Shown one piece after another: positions 14,889 through 23,855 of a DNA stretch of 64,000 nucleotides. The notes beneath the pieces were generated by a model. The model saw only the letters and a program-made list of their open reading frames with translations. It did no database searches and was not told where the DNA came from. Each line of letters starts with the position of its first letter. Position 1 is the first letter of the stretch. This DNA comes from Caulobacter segnis (lineage in GTDB: Bacteria > Pseudomonadota > Alphaproteobacteria > Caulobacterales > Caulobacteraceae): contig NZ_QFQZ01000001.1 of the NCBI RefSeq assembly GCF_003243465.1, forward strand, positions 1-64,000. The letters run 5' to 3'. A program made the translations under genes and the position numbers.

Positions 14889-17800
14889 ATGCGCAACATC
14901 TCGTCCTGGGCGATCAAGAACCCGATCCCCGTCATCCTGCTGTTCCTGCTGCTGATGATCGCGGGGATCTCGAGCTTCCGCTCGATGCGGATCAACAATG
15001 AGCCTGACGTCGATCTGCCGATCGTCGTCGTCACGGCCGTGCGGCCCGGCGCCGCTCCCAGCGAACTGGAAACCCAGGTCACCCGCCTGATCGAGGACTC
15101 GATCGCGGGCCTGGGCCAGGTGCGTCACACGCGCTCGACCGTGGTGGACGGCGCGTCGACCACGGTCATCGAGTTCGAGCTGGGCGTCGACCACGAGCGC
15201 GTCACCAACGACGTCCGCAACGCGATGTCGAACCTGCGCAGCGCCCTGCCCCAGGACATGCAGGAGCCGACCGTCACCCGGGTCGACATCTCCGGCGACG
15301 ACCTGATCACCTACGTCGTCAAGGCGCCGACCCTGACGCCCGAGCAGCGCAGCTGGTTCGTCGACAACGACGTCAGCCGCGCCCTGCTGGCGATCCGCGG
15401 CGTCGGCGAGGTCAACCGCCGCGGCGGCGTCAATCGCGAGATCGAGGTCGCCCTGGATCCCGACCGCCTGGCCGCGCGCGGCGTCACCGCCGCCGCCGTC
15501 AGCCAGGCCCTGGTCTCGTCGAACGCCGACCTGCCCGGCGGGCGGGTGACCATCTCGGGCGCCGAGCGCGCCATCCGCACCTTGGGCGCGGCCGGCTCGG
15601 TCGAGCAGCTGCGGGAAACCCGCGTGCCGCTGTCCGGCGGCGGCGCGGTGCGGCTGGCCGACCTGGGCCAGGTCACCGACCATTGGGCCGAGCCGCGCAC
15701 GCGCGCCCGCTTCGACGGCCAGGAGGTCGTGACCTTCTCGATGATCCGCTCGCGCGGCGCCTCGGAGGTGCAGACCGCCGAGAAGGTCCGCAAGGCGGTG
15801 GAGAAGCTCGACCAGGAGCACCCCGAGATCCAGATCGAGGAAGTCACCTCGAACGTGAAATACATCGAGGAGAGCTATCTGGCCTCGATGGAGGCCCTGA
15901 TCATCGGCGCGATCCTGGCCGTGCTGGTGGTGCTGCTGTTCCTGCGCGACTGGCGCGCCACCCTGCTGGCGGCCGTGGCGATCCCCACCTCGCTGATCCC
16001 GACCTTCGCGGTGCTGGGGCCGATGAACCAGTCGCTGAACGGCGTGACCCTGCTGGCCCTGTCGCTGACCGTCGGCATCCTGGTCGACGACGCCATCGTC
16101 GAGATCGAGAACATCGTCCGCCACATGCGCGGCGGCAAAAGCCCCTATGCGGCGGCGATGGAGGCGGCCGACGAGATCGGCCTGGCCGTCGTGGCCACCA
16201 CCTTCACGATCGTGGCGGTGTTCGCGCCGGTCGGCTTCATGCCCGGCATCATCGGCCAGTTCTTCAAGGCCTTCGCCCTGGCGGCCTGCGTGTCGGTGCT
16301 GTTCTCCCTGGTCGTGGCCCGCCTGCTGACGCCGCTGATGGGCGCCTACATGCTGAAGGCCGACCACAAGCACGAGGACAAGGACCCGCCATGGATGGGT
16401 CCGTACCTGAAGAGCCTGAACTGGGCCCTGAACAATCGCTGGAAGGTGCTGGCGATGGGGCTGCCGATGTTCGCCATCTCGGTGTTCCTGGCGACCCGCC
16501 TGCCGTTCGAGTTCCAGCCCCAGGCCGACCGCGGCCGCGCGGAGTTCTCGGTCGAGCTGCCCCCTGGCGCGACGCTGGACGAGACGGATGCGGTCGTGCA
16601 ACGCGTGACCCGCGAGCTGCGCGCGCGGCCCGAAGTGGTCAGCGTCTACGCCTCGATCGGCCGCAACAACGCGGTCAACAAGGGCCAGGTCACCGCCGAC
16701 CTGACCGAGAAGGGCCAGCGGATCAGCCAGCAGCAGTTCAGCCGCCAGATGGTCGACCAGTTCGCCGCCATCGCCGGCGCGCGGATCGGCGCGGGCAGCA
16801 ACAACGGCGGCGGCCCCTCGAACGGCGGCAGCTACACCCTCAGCCTGGTCAGCGACAACGGCCCGGCCCTGGAGGCCGCCGCCCGCAAGGTCGAGGCCGA
16901 GATGCGCTCGGTCCCCGGCCTGGCCCACGTGGTCAACACCGCCGCCATCGCCCGTCCCGAAATCGTCGTGACCCCGCGTCCCGACCAGGCCGCCCGCGCG
17001 GGCGTCTCGGCCGGCGCGATCTCGCAGGCCGTGCGCGTGGCCACGATCGGCGACGTCGACCAGAACCTGCCCAAGTACAATCTGGGCGACCGCCAGGTGC
17101 CGATCCGTCTGCGCCTGAACGACGAGGCGCGCGGCGACATCGCGGTGCTGCAGACCCTGCAGGTGCCGTCGGCCAACGGCCCCGTGCCGCTGAACGCCGT
17201 CGCCGACGTCCGCTTCGGCGCCGGGCCCTCGCAGATCGACCGCCGTGACCGCTCGCGGGTGGCCACCATCACCGCCGAGCTGGACGGCATCGTCGTCGGC
17301 GAGGCCGGCGCGCGGGTGCACGCCCTGCCCTCGGTCAAGAACCTGCCCCCGGGCGTCAAGGAAGTGGCCGCCGGCGACGCCGAGTTCATCCAGGAAATGG
17401 TCAGCGGCTTCCTGGGCGCGCTGATCACCGGCATCCTCTTAATGTACGTCGTGCTGGTGCTGCTGTTCCGCAGCTTCGCCCACCCGATCACCATCATGGT
17501 CGCCCTGCCGCTGGCGATCGGCGGCGCGTTCGGCCTGCTGGTGCTGGCCAAGTCCAGCTTCTCGATCTCGACCCTGATCGGGATCCTGATGCTGATGGGC
17601 ATCGCCGCCAAGAACTCGATCCTCTTGGTCGAGTACGCGATCATGGCGATGCAGGAGCATGGCATGGACAAGCGCACGGCCATCATCGACGCCGCCCACA
17701 AGCGGGCGCGGCCGATCCTGATGACCACCGTGGCCATGGGCGCGGGCATGCTGCCCACGGCTATCGGCCTGGGCGCCGAGGTCGAGTTCCGCGCGCCGAT

Positions 17801-17963
17801 GGCCATCGCCGTGATCGGCGGCCTGATCACCTCGACCCTGCTGTCGCTGCTCTACATCCCGGTGGTGTTCATCCTGATGGACGGGCTGAAGACCCGCTCG
17901 GAACGCCTGATGCACCGGATGTTCGGCCACCAGCACCACGCCGCGCCCAAGGCGGCGGAGTAA
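14889..17963 (+). CDS. RND-type efflux pump, inner-membrane transporter (AcrB/MexF family)
   Basis: A 1024-residue resistance-nodulation-division transporter. The first helix is IPVILLFLLLMIAGISSF and is followed by a large periplasmic loop. A six-helix block with GILVDDAIVEIEN carries the paired aspartates of the proton relay in TM4. A second periplasmic loop and a final block (LLMYVVLVLLFRSFAHPITI, LMGIAAKNSILLVEYAI) complete the duplicated topology. It probably expels hydrophobic compounds together with the preceding adaptor. The operon ends at a strong terminator. The substrate and specific name cannot be deduced. Confidence 0.93.
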   Translation: MRNISSWAIKNPIPVILLFLLLMIAGISSFRSMRINNEPDVDLPIVVVTAVRPGAAPSELETQVTRLIEDSIAGLGQVRHTRSTVVDGASTTVIEFELGVDHERVTNDVRNAMSNLRSALPQDMQEPTVTRVDISGDDLITYVVKAPTLTPEQRSWFVDNDVSRALLAIRGVGEVNRRGGVNREIEVALDPDRLAARGVTAAAVSQALVSSNADLPGGRVTISGAERAIRTLGAAGSVEQLRETRVPLSGGGAVRLADLGQVTDHWAEPRTRARFDGQEVVTFSMIRSRGASEVQTAEKVRKAVEKLDQEHPEIQIEEVTSNVKYIEESYLASMEALIIGAILAVLVVLLFLRDWRATLLAAVAIPTSLIPTFAVLGPMNQSLNGVTLLALSLTVGILVDDAIVEIENIVRHMRGGKSPYAAAMEAADEIGLAVVATTFTIVAVFAPVGFMPGIIGQFFKAFALAACVSVLFSLVVARLLTPLMGAYMLKADHKHEDKDPPWMGPYLKSLNWALNNRWKVLAMGLPMFAISVFLATRLPFEFQPQADRGRAEFSVELPPGATLDETDAVVQRVTRELRARPEVVSVYASIGRNNAVNKGQVTADLTEKGQRISQQQFSRQMVDQFAAIAGARIGAGSNNGGGPSNGGSYTLSLVSDNGPALEAAARKVEAEMRSVPGLAHVVNTAAIARPEIVVTPRPDQAARAGVSAGAISQAVRVATIGDVDQNLPKYNLGDRQVPIRLRLNDEARGDIAVLQTLQVPSANGPVPLNAVADVRFGAGPSQIDRRDRSRVATITAELDGIVVGEAGARVHALPSVKNLPPGVKEVAAGDAEFIQEMVSGFLGALITGILLMYVVLVLLFRSFAHPITIMVALPLAIGGAFGLLVLAKSSFSISTLIGILMLMGIAAKNSILLVEYAIMAMQEHGMDKRTAIIDAAHKRARPILMTTVAMGAGMLPTAIGLGAEVEFRAPMAIAVIGGLITSTLLSLLYIPVVFILMDGLKTRSERLMHRMFGHQHHAAPKAAE

Positions 17964-17982
17964 GGCCGGGCCCTCGCAACGC

Positions 17983-18017
17983 AAAGCCCTCCGCCAGCGC
18001 TGGCGGAGGGCTTTTTT
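17983..18017 (+). terminator. Strong intrinsic terminator after the RND operon
   Basis: A perfect 16-bp-arm palindrome, AAAGCCCTCCGCCAGC with its complement, is followed by a run of six T residues including the end of the stem. It lies 20 bp after the RND stop. On the minus strand, where the GH43 gene ends 38 bp away, the same hairpin is followed by only three T residues, so it may act weakly in that direction too. Confidence 0.92.
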
Positions 18018-18054
18018 GTTTCGCCGGAGGCTTCGACGCCCCTCCGCGGTGGGC

Positions 18055-18969
18055 CTATTTCGGCTTGATCGGCAGGATCGAACCGTCCGAGCCGTAGCGC
18101 AGCGGCGTGATGGCGATCGAGCGCCGATGGTCGCCGCCGCCGGGCAGCAGGGCGTCGTGATAGAAGAACCAGGTCCGCCCCTTGGCCTCGAGGATCGCCT
18201 GGTGGTTGGTCGAGATCTTCAGGTAGTCCAGGATCACGCCGCGATAGGCGTAGGGGCCCATCGGCGACGTGCTGGTCGCGTACACGATCTGCCCCGGCCA
18301 GCCGGTCGAGAAGCTGAAATAGTAGAGGCCCTTGCGCTTGTGCAGGAACGGCGCCTCGCCATAGGTCTTCTTGGGGTCGTTGGCGGGAAAGCCGGTGACG
18401 ACGAGATCCTGGATCGGCCCGGCCAGGCTGGTCATGTCGGCGCCCAGCTTGACGATCTTCGGCACGCGGGTGCCGAAGACCATGTAGGCCTGGCCGTCGT
18501 CGTCGATCAGCACCTGGGGGTCGATCGGCTCGGCCCCGGCGTTGGCGTCGCGGGCCTTGTCGACCAGGGGAGCGCCGATGGCGTCGGTGAACGGCCCCTC
18601 GGGCTTGTCGGCCACCGCCACCCCGATCTTGTCGCCGCCCACCGGGGCGTAGAAATAGTACTTCCCGTTGCGATAGGCCGCCTCGGGCGCCCACGCCTTG
18701 GCGTCGGGCCGCGCCCAGCCGAACACCGTCACCCCGAGGAAGGCGCCGCCGTCCTTCCAGGTCTTGAGGTCCTTGGAGGTGTAGAGCCGCCAGGTGGTCG
18801 AGTCCCAGTACTTGCCCGAGTTCGAGGCGTCGTCCGTGGCGTACAGGTAGTAGCCGCCCTTGAAGGCGTGCGGCGACGGGTCGGCGTTGAACCGCGGGCT
18901 GATCGGCTGGGCGGCGAGCGCGGGGCTCGCCAGCAGGGCCGCCGCGAGCAGCAGGGAAAGAGGCTTCAT
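18055..18969 (-). CDS. Glycoside hydrolase family 43 protein, secreted
   Basis: A 304-residue five-bladed beta-propeller glycosidase with a signal peptide (PLSLLLAAALLASPALAAQ). The GH43 triad is visible: Asp30 in FNADPSPHAF (base), Asp150 in PIDPQVLIDDDG (pKa modulator) and Glu205 in YGEAPFLHKRKG (acid). Family members cleave arabinofuranosides, xylosides or, in one subfamily, beta-1,3-galactan; which applies is not decidable here. It is the last gene of the TBDR-halogenase-GH2-GH43 row, 13 bp after the beta-galactosidase gene. In that context it probably removes arabinose side chains or trims galactan. Confidence 0.88.
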   Translation of the reverse strand: MKPLSLLLAAALLASPALAAQPISPRFNADPSPHAFKGGYYLYATDDASNSGKYWDSTTWRLYTSKDLKTWKDGGAFLGVTVFGWARPDAKAWAPEAAYRNGKYYFYAPVGGDKIGVAVADKPEGPFTDAIGAPLVDKARDANAGAEPIDPQVLIDDDGQAYMVFGTRVPKIVKLGADMTSLAGPIQDLVVTGFPANDPKKTYGEAPFLHKRKGLYYFSFSTGWPGQIVYATSTSPMGPYAYRGVILDYLKISTNHQAILEAKGRTWFFYHDALLPGGGDHRRSIAITPLRYGSDGSILPIKPK

Positions 18970-18982
18970 AGGTCAGGCGCTC

Positions 18983-21900
18983 CTATTGCGGCGTGGTGGC
19001 TTGGGCGGGACGCGCCTTGTCGGGCGTCGTCCCCTCGCCCGCGAAGGGCTCCAGGCGGAAGGCGACGCGGATCGGCTCCAGCTTGGTGCGGTACTTCACG
19101 TGGGGCTGGCCGACGTGGTTCCAGGCCGTGTCGCCGCCGACGCCCCACTGGGCGCCGTCGACCAGCAGCGTGACCGCCTCGCGCGGGACGATGTCCGTCG
19201 ACTTCCAGGTTCCCTCCGGCCGGCGGTAGAGGTCGGTGTAGGGGAAGGCCAGCACGTTCATCATCAGCGGCGTCTCGCCCCGCACGCGCAGGCCCTGGCC
19301 CTCGCCCGAGACCTCCAGCCAGCGGACGTCGACCTTGTTGCCGGTGTCCTGGGGCCGCATGTAGTCGTGGTTCTGCTCGGCGATCGCCCCCCGCCACAGG
19401 CCGATCGGCGCGCTGGTCTTGCGGTCGACATAGCTCTCGTGCGGGCCGCGGCCATACCATTCCACGGTCTTGAGGCTGGTCGGCAGGCTGAACCACAGGC
19501 CCACGCGGACCGGCGGCGGCAGGTCGTCCTTCAGCGGCGTCAGCTGCCCGGCCACGTCGACCGAGCCGTCGCCGTTCATCACGTAGGTGGTGACGAAGCG
19601 CGCCGCGCCGGCCCCCAGCTCATGGTCGACGCTGACCCGGCCGGCCTTGGCGTCGACGGTGATCGCCCGGGTCTGGCGCGTCCTGGTCATGGCCTTCCAG
19701 GGCGCCTGCTGGCTGACCGTGCCCGTCAGGGTGTCGTTGTCGGTCTCGGCCCGGAAGAAGTTCGGCTGGCCGCCCGTCAGCGTCGCGCCCCCGGCCTTGC
19801 CGTAGCCGGCGACCAGGCCCGTCTTGCGGTCCAGGGTCAGGGTGGCGCCGCCGGCCGACAAGGTGATCGCGTCGGCCGTCTCCTTGAGCGCGACCGCGCC
19901 CGCGGCCGCCTTGGCCGCCGGCGCGACCGGCTGGGTCAGGGCGAACTGCTCCCAGCCCACGACATAGCCTTCCGGCGTCAGGGGCACGGCGCCGGCCTTG
20001 GCCTTGGCGCGTACGGTGACCATGTACTCCGCGCCCGGATTGCGGGGGATCCCGGCGACCGGCAGCGTGATCGTCTGGGTCGCCCGCGCCTGCGTCGCCA
20101 GGTCCGGCAGGGCGCCCGAGGCGACGCCGACGCCGTCCTCCAGCAGCGTCCACTCGAAGCTGAAGCCCGACAGGTCGCGGAAGTCGTGGCGGTTGCGCAC
20201 CGTCACCGCGCCGGTGGCGGGATCGAAGCCCTCGAACTGGATCGGCGACAGCACCTTCTGCACTTCGTAGAGGTGCGGATTGGGCGTCCGGTCCGGCTGG
20301 TTCAGGCCGTCGCCGAACTCGACATCGCCGCCCGGATTGGGGCCGTACTCGCCGCCGTCGCCCCAGTAGCGGCGACCGTCCTTGGCGTAGCGGTACATCG
20401 ACTGGTCGACCCAGTCCCAGATGAAGCCGCCCTGCAGCTTGTCGTACTTATAGATGGTGTCCCAGTAGTCCTTGAAGTTGCCGCCCGAATTGCCCTGCAT
20501 GTGGGCGTATTCGCACTGGATCATCGGCTGGGCGCGGGTCGGTTCCTGGGCCCAGTCGACCATCTTCTCGATGTCGTCGTACATCGGCGCATAGACGTCG
20601 ACATAGGCGTTGGGCTCGTGCTCCCAGTCCAGGGTGCCCCAGCCCAGGTACGAGATCAGGCGCGAGGGATCGCGCTTGCGCGCCTCGGCCGCGGCCTTCT
20701 CGAAATTGGGCCCGATGCCGGCCTCGTTGCCCAGCGACCAGAAGATCACCGACGGGTGGTTCTTGTCGCGCTCGACCATGTTCAGGACGCGGCTGACGTG
20801 GGCCCCTTCCCACGCCGGGTCGAAGCCCAGCTGCAGCTTGGGCCGCAGCTCGGGATACTTGTTGGCGTAGTCCATGTAGGCGTGGCTCTCGATATTGGCC
20901 TCGTCCATCACATAGAGGCCGTACTCGTCGGCCAGGGCGTACCAGAGCTCGGCGTTCGGGTAGTGCGAGGTGCGCACGGCGTTGATGTTGTTGCGCTTCA
21001 TGAGCTCGATGTCGCGGCGCATCGAGGCCTCCGACATCACGTGGAAGGTCTCCGGATCGTGCTCGTGGCGGTTGACGCCGCGGATGACGATGGGCTTGCC
21101 GTTGACGGCCACGCGGCCGTTCTTGATCTCGACCGTGCGGAAGCCGATCCGCTGAGGCGTGGCCTGGATGACGCCGCCCTTGGCGTCCAGCACCTCGACC
21201 AGCAGGGTGTAGAGGTTGGGCGTCTCGGCGGTCCATTGACGCACGCCGGGCACATTGGCCGACAGGGTCTGGGTGCGGGCCGCGCCGGCCGCGACCTTGG
21301 CCTCCTGGGTCAGGACGGGCTTGTCGCCGTCCAGCAGGGTCATGCGGACGACGACCGGCTGGTCGCGCCGGGTCAGGGCGACGTCGGTCGACAGCACCCC
21401 GTCCCTATAGGCCTTGTCGAGGCCGGCGTGGACGAACAGATCGGTCAGGCGGGTCTTGGGGACGGCCTTCAGATAGACCGACCGCTCGATCCCCGACACC
21501 CGCCAGAAGTCCTGGTCCTCAAGGTACGAGCCGTCCGACCAGCGGTGGATCTGGATGGCGACGATGTTCTTCTGGCCGGGGACCAGCAGGGACGTGACGT
21601 CGAACTCGCTGGGCAGCTTGGAGTCTTCGGAATAGCCCGCCTCCTTGCCGTTCACCCACACGCGATAGGCCGAACCCGCGGCGCCGATATGGAGGATGAC
21701 GTCCTGTCCCGACCAGCCCGCCGGGACCTCGAACGTCCGGCGATAGCTGCCGACCGGGTTGGTGGCGTGCGGGATCAGCGGGCGGTTGGCTGGGAAGGGA
21801 TAGGTGATGTTGTTGTAGCGCGGCTGGTCGTAGCCTTCGGTCTGCCACATGGCCGGGACCTTGATGGTCTTCCAGCCCGACACGTCATAGTCGGGCTTTT

Positions 21901-22195
21901 CGAAGCCCTCCGGGACGGCGTCCGACGAAGGCGAGAAGCTGAAGCTCCATTGACCGTCCAGCGTCTGGTAGCGCGCCGACCGGGTCTGGTCGCCGGCCAG
22001 GGCCGCCTCGCGGCTCTCGAACGGGAAATGCGTCGCCGAGGCGGGCAGCTTGCCGCGCGCATAGACCGCCGGGTTCTCCCAGTCCGGCCGCGAGGGGTCC
22101 ACCTGCACGGGCTGGACCTGCGGCCCCTGGGCCATCGCCGCGCCCGCCACGCCCAGCCAGGCCACGCCGGCCAACAGCACCTTCTTCATACGCAC
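18983..22195 (-). CDS. Glycoside hydrolase family 2 beta-galactosidase, periplasmic
   Basis: A 1070-residue LacZ-type enzyme with a signal peptide (KVLLAGVAWLGVAGAAMAQ), unlike cytosolic E. coli LacZ. All LacZ landmarks appear in order: a sugar-binding domain (PVGSYRRTFEVP), VRTSHYPNAELWYALADEYG, Glu491 in WSLGNEAGIGPN (acid/base) and Glu562 in IQCEYAHMQGNSGG (nucleophile). FIWDWVDQS and a C-terminal Bgal small-chain domain (GRGPHESYVDR) follow. It should release galactose from beta-galactosides in the periplasm. The gene lies 46 bp after halogenase 2 and 13 bp before GH43, so all are likely one operon. Confidence 0.93.
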   Translation of the reverse strand: MRMKKVLLAGVAWLGVAGAAMAQGPQVQPVQVDPSRPDWENPAVYARGKLPASATHFPFESREAALAGDQTRSARYQTLDGQWSFSFSPSSDAVPEGFEKPDYDVSGWKTIKVPAMWQTEGYDQPRYNNITYPFPANRPLIPHATNPVGSYRRTFEVPAGWSGQDVILHIGAAGSAYRVWVNGKEAGYSEDSKLPSEFDVTSLLVPGQKNIVAIQIHRWSDGSYLEDQDFWRVSGIERSVYLKAVPKTRLTDLFVHAGLDKAYRDGVLSTDVALTRRDQPVVVRMTLLDGDKPVLTQEAKVAAGAARTQTLSANVPGVRQWTAETPNLYTLLVEVLDAKGGVIQATPQRIGFRTVEIKNGRVAVNGKPIVIRGVNRHEHDPETFHVMSEASMRRDIELMKRNNINAVRTSHYPNAELWYALADEYGLYVMDEANIESHAYMDYANKYPELRPKLQLGFDPAWEGAHVSRVLNMVERDKNHPSVIFWSLGNEAGIGPNFEKAAAEARKRDPSRLISYLGWGTLDWEHEPNAYVDVYAPMYDDIEKMVDWAQEPTRAQPMIQCEYAHMQGNSGGNFKDYWDTIYKYDKLQGGFIWDWVDQSMYRYAKDGRRYWGDGGEYGPNPGGDVEFGDGLNQPDRTPNPHLYEVQKVLSPIQFEGFDPATGAVTVRNRHDFRDLSGFSFEWTLLEDGVGVASGALPDLATQARATQTITLPVAGIPRNPGAEYMVTVRAKAKAGAVPLTPEGYVVGWEQFALTQPVAPAAKAAAGAVALKETADAITLSAGGATLTLDRKTGLVAGYGKAGGATLTGGQPNFFRAETDNDTLTGTVSQQAPWKAMTRTRQTRAITVDAKAGRVSVDHELGAGAARFVTTYVMNGDGSVDVAGQLTPLKDDLPPPVRVGLWFSLPTSLKTVEWYGRGPHESYVDRKTSAPIGLWRGAIAEQNHDYMRPQDTGNKVDVRWLEVSGEGQGLRVRGETPLMMNVLAFPYTDLYRRPEGTWKSTDIVPREAVTLLVDGAQWGVGGDTAWNHVGQPHVKYRTKLEPIRVAFRLEPFAGEGTTPDKARPAQATTPQ

Positions 22196-22241
22196 CCTCC
22201 GCTCGGACCGAGTCCGGCCAGTCTCACATCGATGATCAAGT

Positions 22242-23795
22242 TCAGGCCGACGCCCTGGCCTGGCAGCGCGCGGCGATGAATTCGGCGTGTCCAGGCATGC
22301 TGTCGGCGGCCTCGCGGGCCAGCTCGGCGATCCGGGCCAGGCGCGTGGCGGCGACCTCCGGCGGGACGGCCAGGGCCAGCGGGTCCTCGCCCATCACCGG
22401 CGCCTGCTGGCCCTCCAGCACGGCCAGCCAGCTGGTCTTGGTGAAAAGCTCGTCCGCCTCGCGGAAGATCCGCCCCGTGGCGCGATGGATGGCCAGCCGC
22501 TCGGCCAGGCTGTCGGGCGGGGCCATGGCCCGCAGATCCCGCCAATAGGCCGTGTCCTCGCGCTGGGTGACGTGGAAATGCAGGACCAGGAAGTCGCGGA
22601 CGTTCTCGAAATCGGCCGCCATCAGGCGGTTGTAGCGACGCGCATCGGCGGGCTCGAACGCCTTGGTCGGCAGCATTTCCAGGAGGCGCGCGACGCCCGC
22701 CTGGATCAGGTGGATGCTGGTCGACTCCAGCGGCTCCAGGAAGCCCGAGGCCAGGCCCAGCGCCACCACGTTCTTGACCCAGCAGGCCTCGCGGCATCCC
22801 GCCTGGAACGTCAGGAGACGCGGCTCGGCCAGCGGCTGGCCCTCCAGCCCCGAAAGCAGGGTGTCGTGGGCCTCGTCGACCGAGACATGGGCGCTGGAGA
22901 AGACATAGCCGTTGCCGGTCCGGTGCTGCAGCGGAATGCGCCACTGCCAGCCGGCCTCCCGCGCGGTCGACCGGGTGAACGGCGGCGGCGGTCCGACATT
23001 GGCGGAGGGAACGGCCAGGGCGCGGTCATTGGGCAGCCAGCGCGACCAGTCCTCGAACCGCGCGCCCAGCGCCTGGCCCAGCAGCAGCGAACGGAAGCCC
23101 GAGCAGTCGATGAACAGGTCGCCGGCGATGCGCTCGCCGCTTTCCAGCGTGACGGCCTCGACGAAGCCGTCCGCGCCGCGCAGGGCGACGTCGACGACCT
23201 TGCCCTCGCGGCGGACGACGCCCGCCGCCTCGGCGTGGGCGCGTAGCAGGCGCGCGTAGAGGGCGGCGTCGAAGTGGAAGGCGTAGCCCATCGGCGGCGG
23301 GCCGTTGGCGCTCTGCGGCAGGGGCGCGAACCGCCCCTGGGCGGCGGCGCGGGCGCAGACGGAATAGGCGTCCAGGGGCTGGGCCTGGCCCGCGCGGCGC
23401 GCGGCGCGCCAGACCGCCTCGAACGGGGCGACCCCGAAGTCGTGGCCATAGACGCCGAAGGGATGGAAGTAGCGGTCGCCGAGCCGGGTCCAGTCGACGA
23501 AGGCGATGCCCAGCTTGAACGTGCCTTGCGTCTCGCGGACGAAGGTCGCCTCGTCCAGGCCGATCAGGGCGTTGAAGGCGCGGATCGGCGGAATGGTCGC
23601 CTCGCCCACCCCGACGATGCCGATGTCCTCGGACTCGATCAGCGTAATGGCCGGCCCGCGCGGCCCCAGCACGCGCGACAGCGCCGCGGCCGCCATCCAG
23701 CCCGCCGCCCCGCCGCCGACGATGACGATGCGATCGAGCGGGCCATGACGGGCGGACGCCGCGGCGGCGGAGGTCGCTGTGGCCTGGCTCATCAT
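22242..23795 (-). CDS. Flavin-dependent tryptophan-halogenase family protein (cassette 2)
   Basis: A 517-residue paralog of the halogenase at 640-2157. It has the FAD-binding GGGAAGW loop near residue 27, GVGEATIPPI, Lys94 in GTFKLG (PrnA Lys79 equivalent), WQWRIP and EPLESTSIHLIQ, so the catalytic set is complete. It has no signal peptide and should act in the cytosol. It starts 13 bp after the T-run of a terminator that follows TBDR 2 and is itself followed by GH2 and GH43 genes. The repeated pairing of this family with carbohydrate receptors suggests a role tied to glycan or glycan-linked aromatic uptake; the substrate is not known. Confidence 0.9.
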   Translation of the reverse strand: MMSQATATSAAAASARHGPLDRIVIVGGGAAGWMAAAALSRVLGPRGPAITLIESEDIGIVGVGEATIPPIRAFNALIGLDEATFVRETQGTFKLGIAFVDWTRLGDRYFHPFGVYGHDFGVAPFEAVWRAARRAGQAQPLDAYSVCARAAAQGRFAPLPQSANGPPPMGYAFHFDAALYARLLRAHAEAAGVVRREGKVVDVALRGADGFVEAVTLESGERIAGDLFIDCSGFRSLLLGQALGARFEDWSRWLPNDRALAVPSANVGPPPPFTRSTAREAGWQWRIPLQHRTGNGYVFSSAHVSVDEAHDTLLSGLEGQPLAEPRLLTFQAGCREACWVKNVVALGLASGFLEPLESTSIHLIQAGVARLLEMLPTKAFEPADARRYNRLMAADFENVRDFLVLHFHVTQREDTAYWRDLRAMAPPDSLAERLAIHRATGRIFREADELFTKTSWLAVLEGQQAPVMGEDPLALAVPPEVAATRLARIAELAREAADSMPGHAEFIAARCQARASA

Positions 23796-23807
23796 GGAAA
23801 CCCTACG

Positions 23808-23842
23808 AAAAAAGACGCCGGCGCGACAAGGGTCGCGCCGGC
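23808..23842 (-). terminator. Intrinsic terminator between TBDR 2 and halogenase 2
   Basis: On the minus strand a perfect 11-bp stem (GCCGGCGCGAC with its complement, arms 23842-23832 and 23827-23817, 4-nt loop) is followed by six consecutive T residues at 23813-23808. It starts 14 bp after the TBDR stop codon. Genes downstream (halogenase, GH2, GH43) would then depend on read-through or on a promoter hidden nearby. Confidence 0.88.
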
Positions 23843-23855
23843 TAGCAGGGGGGGG

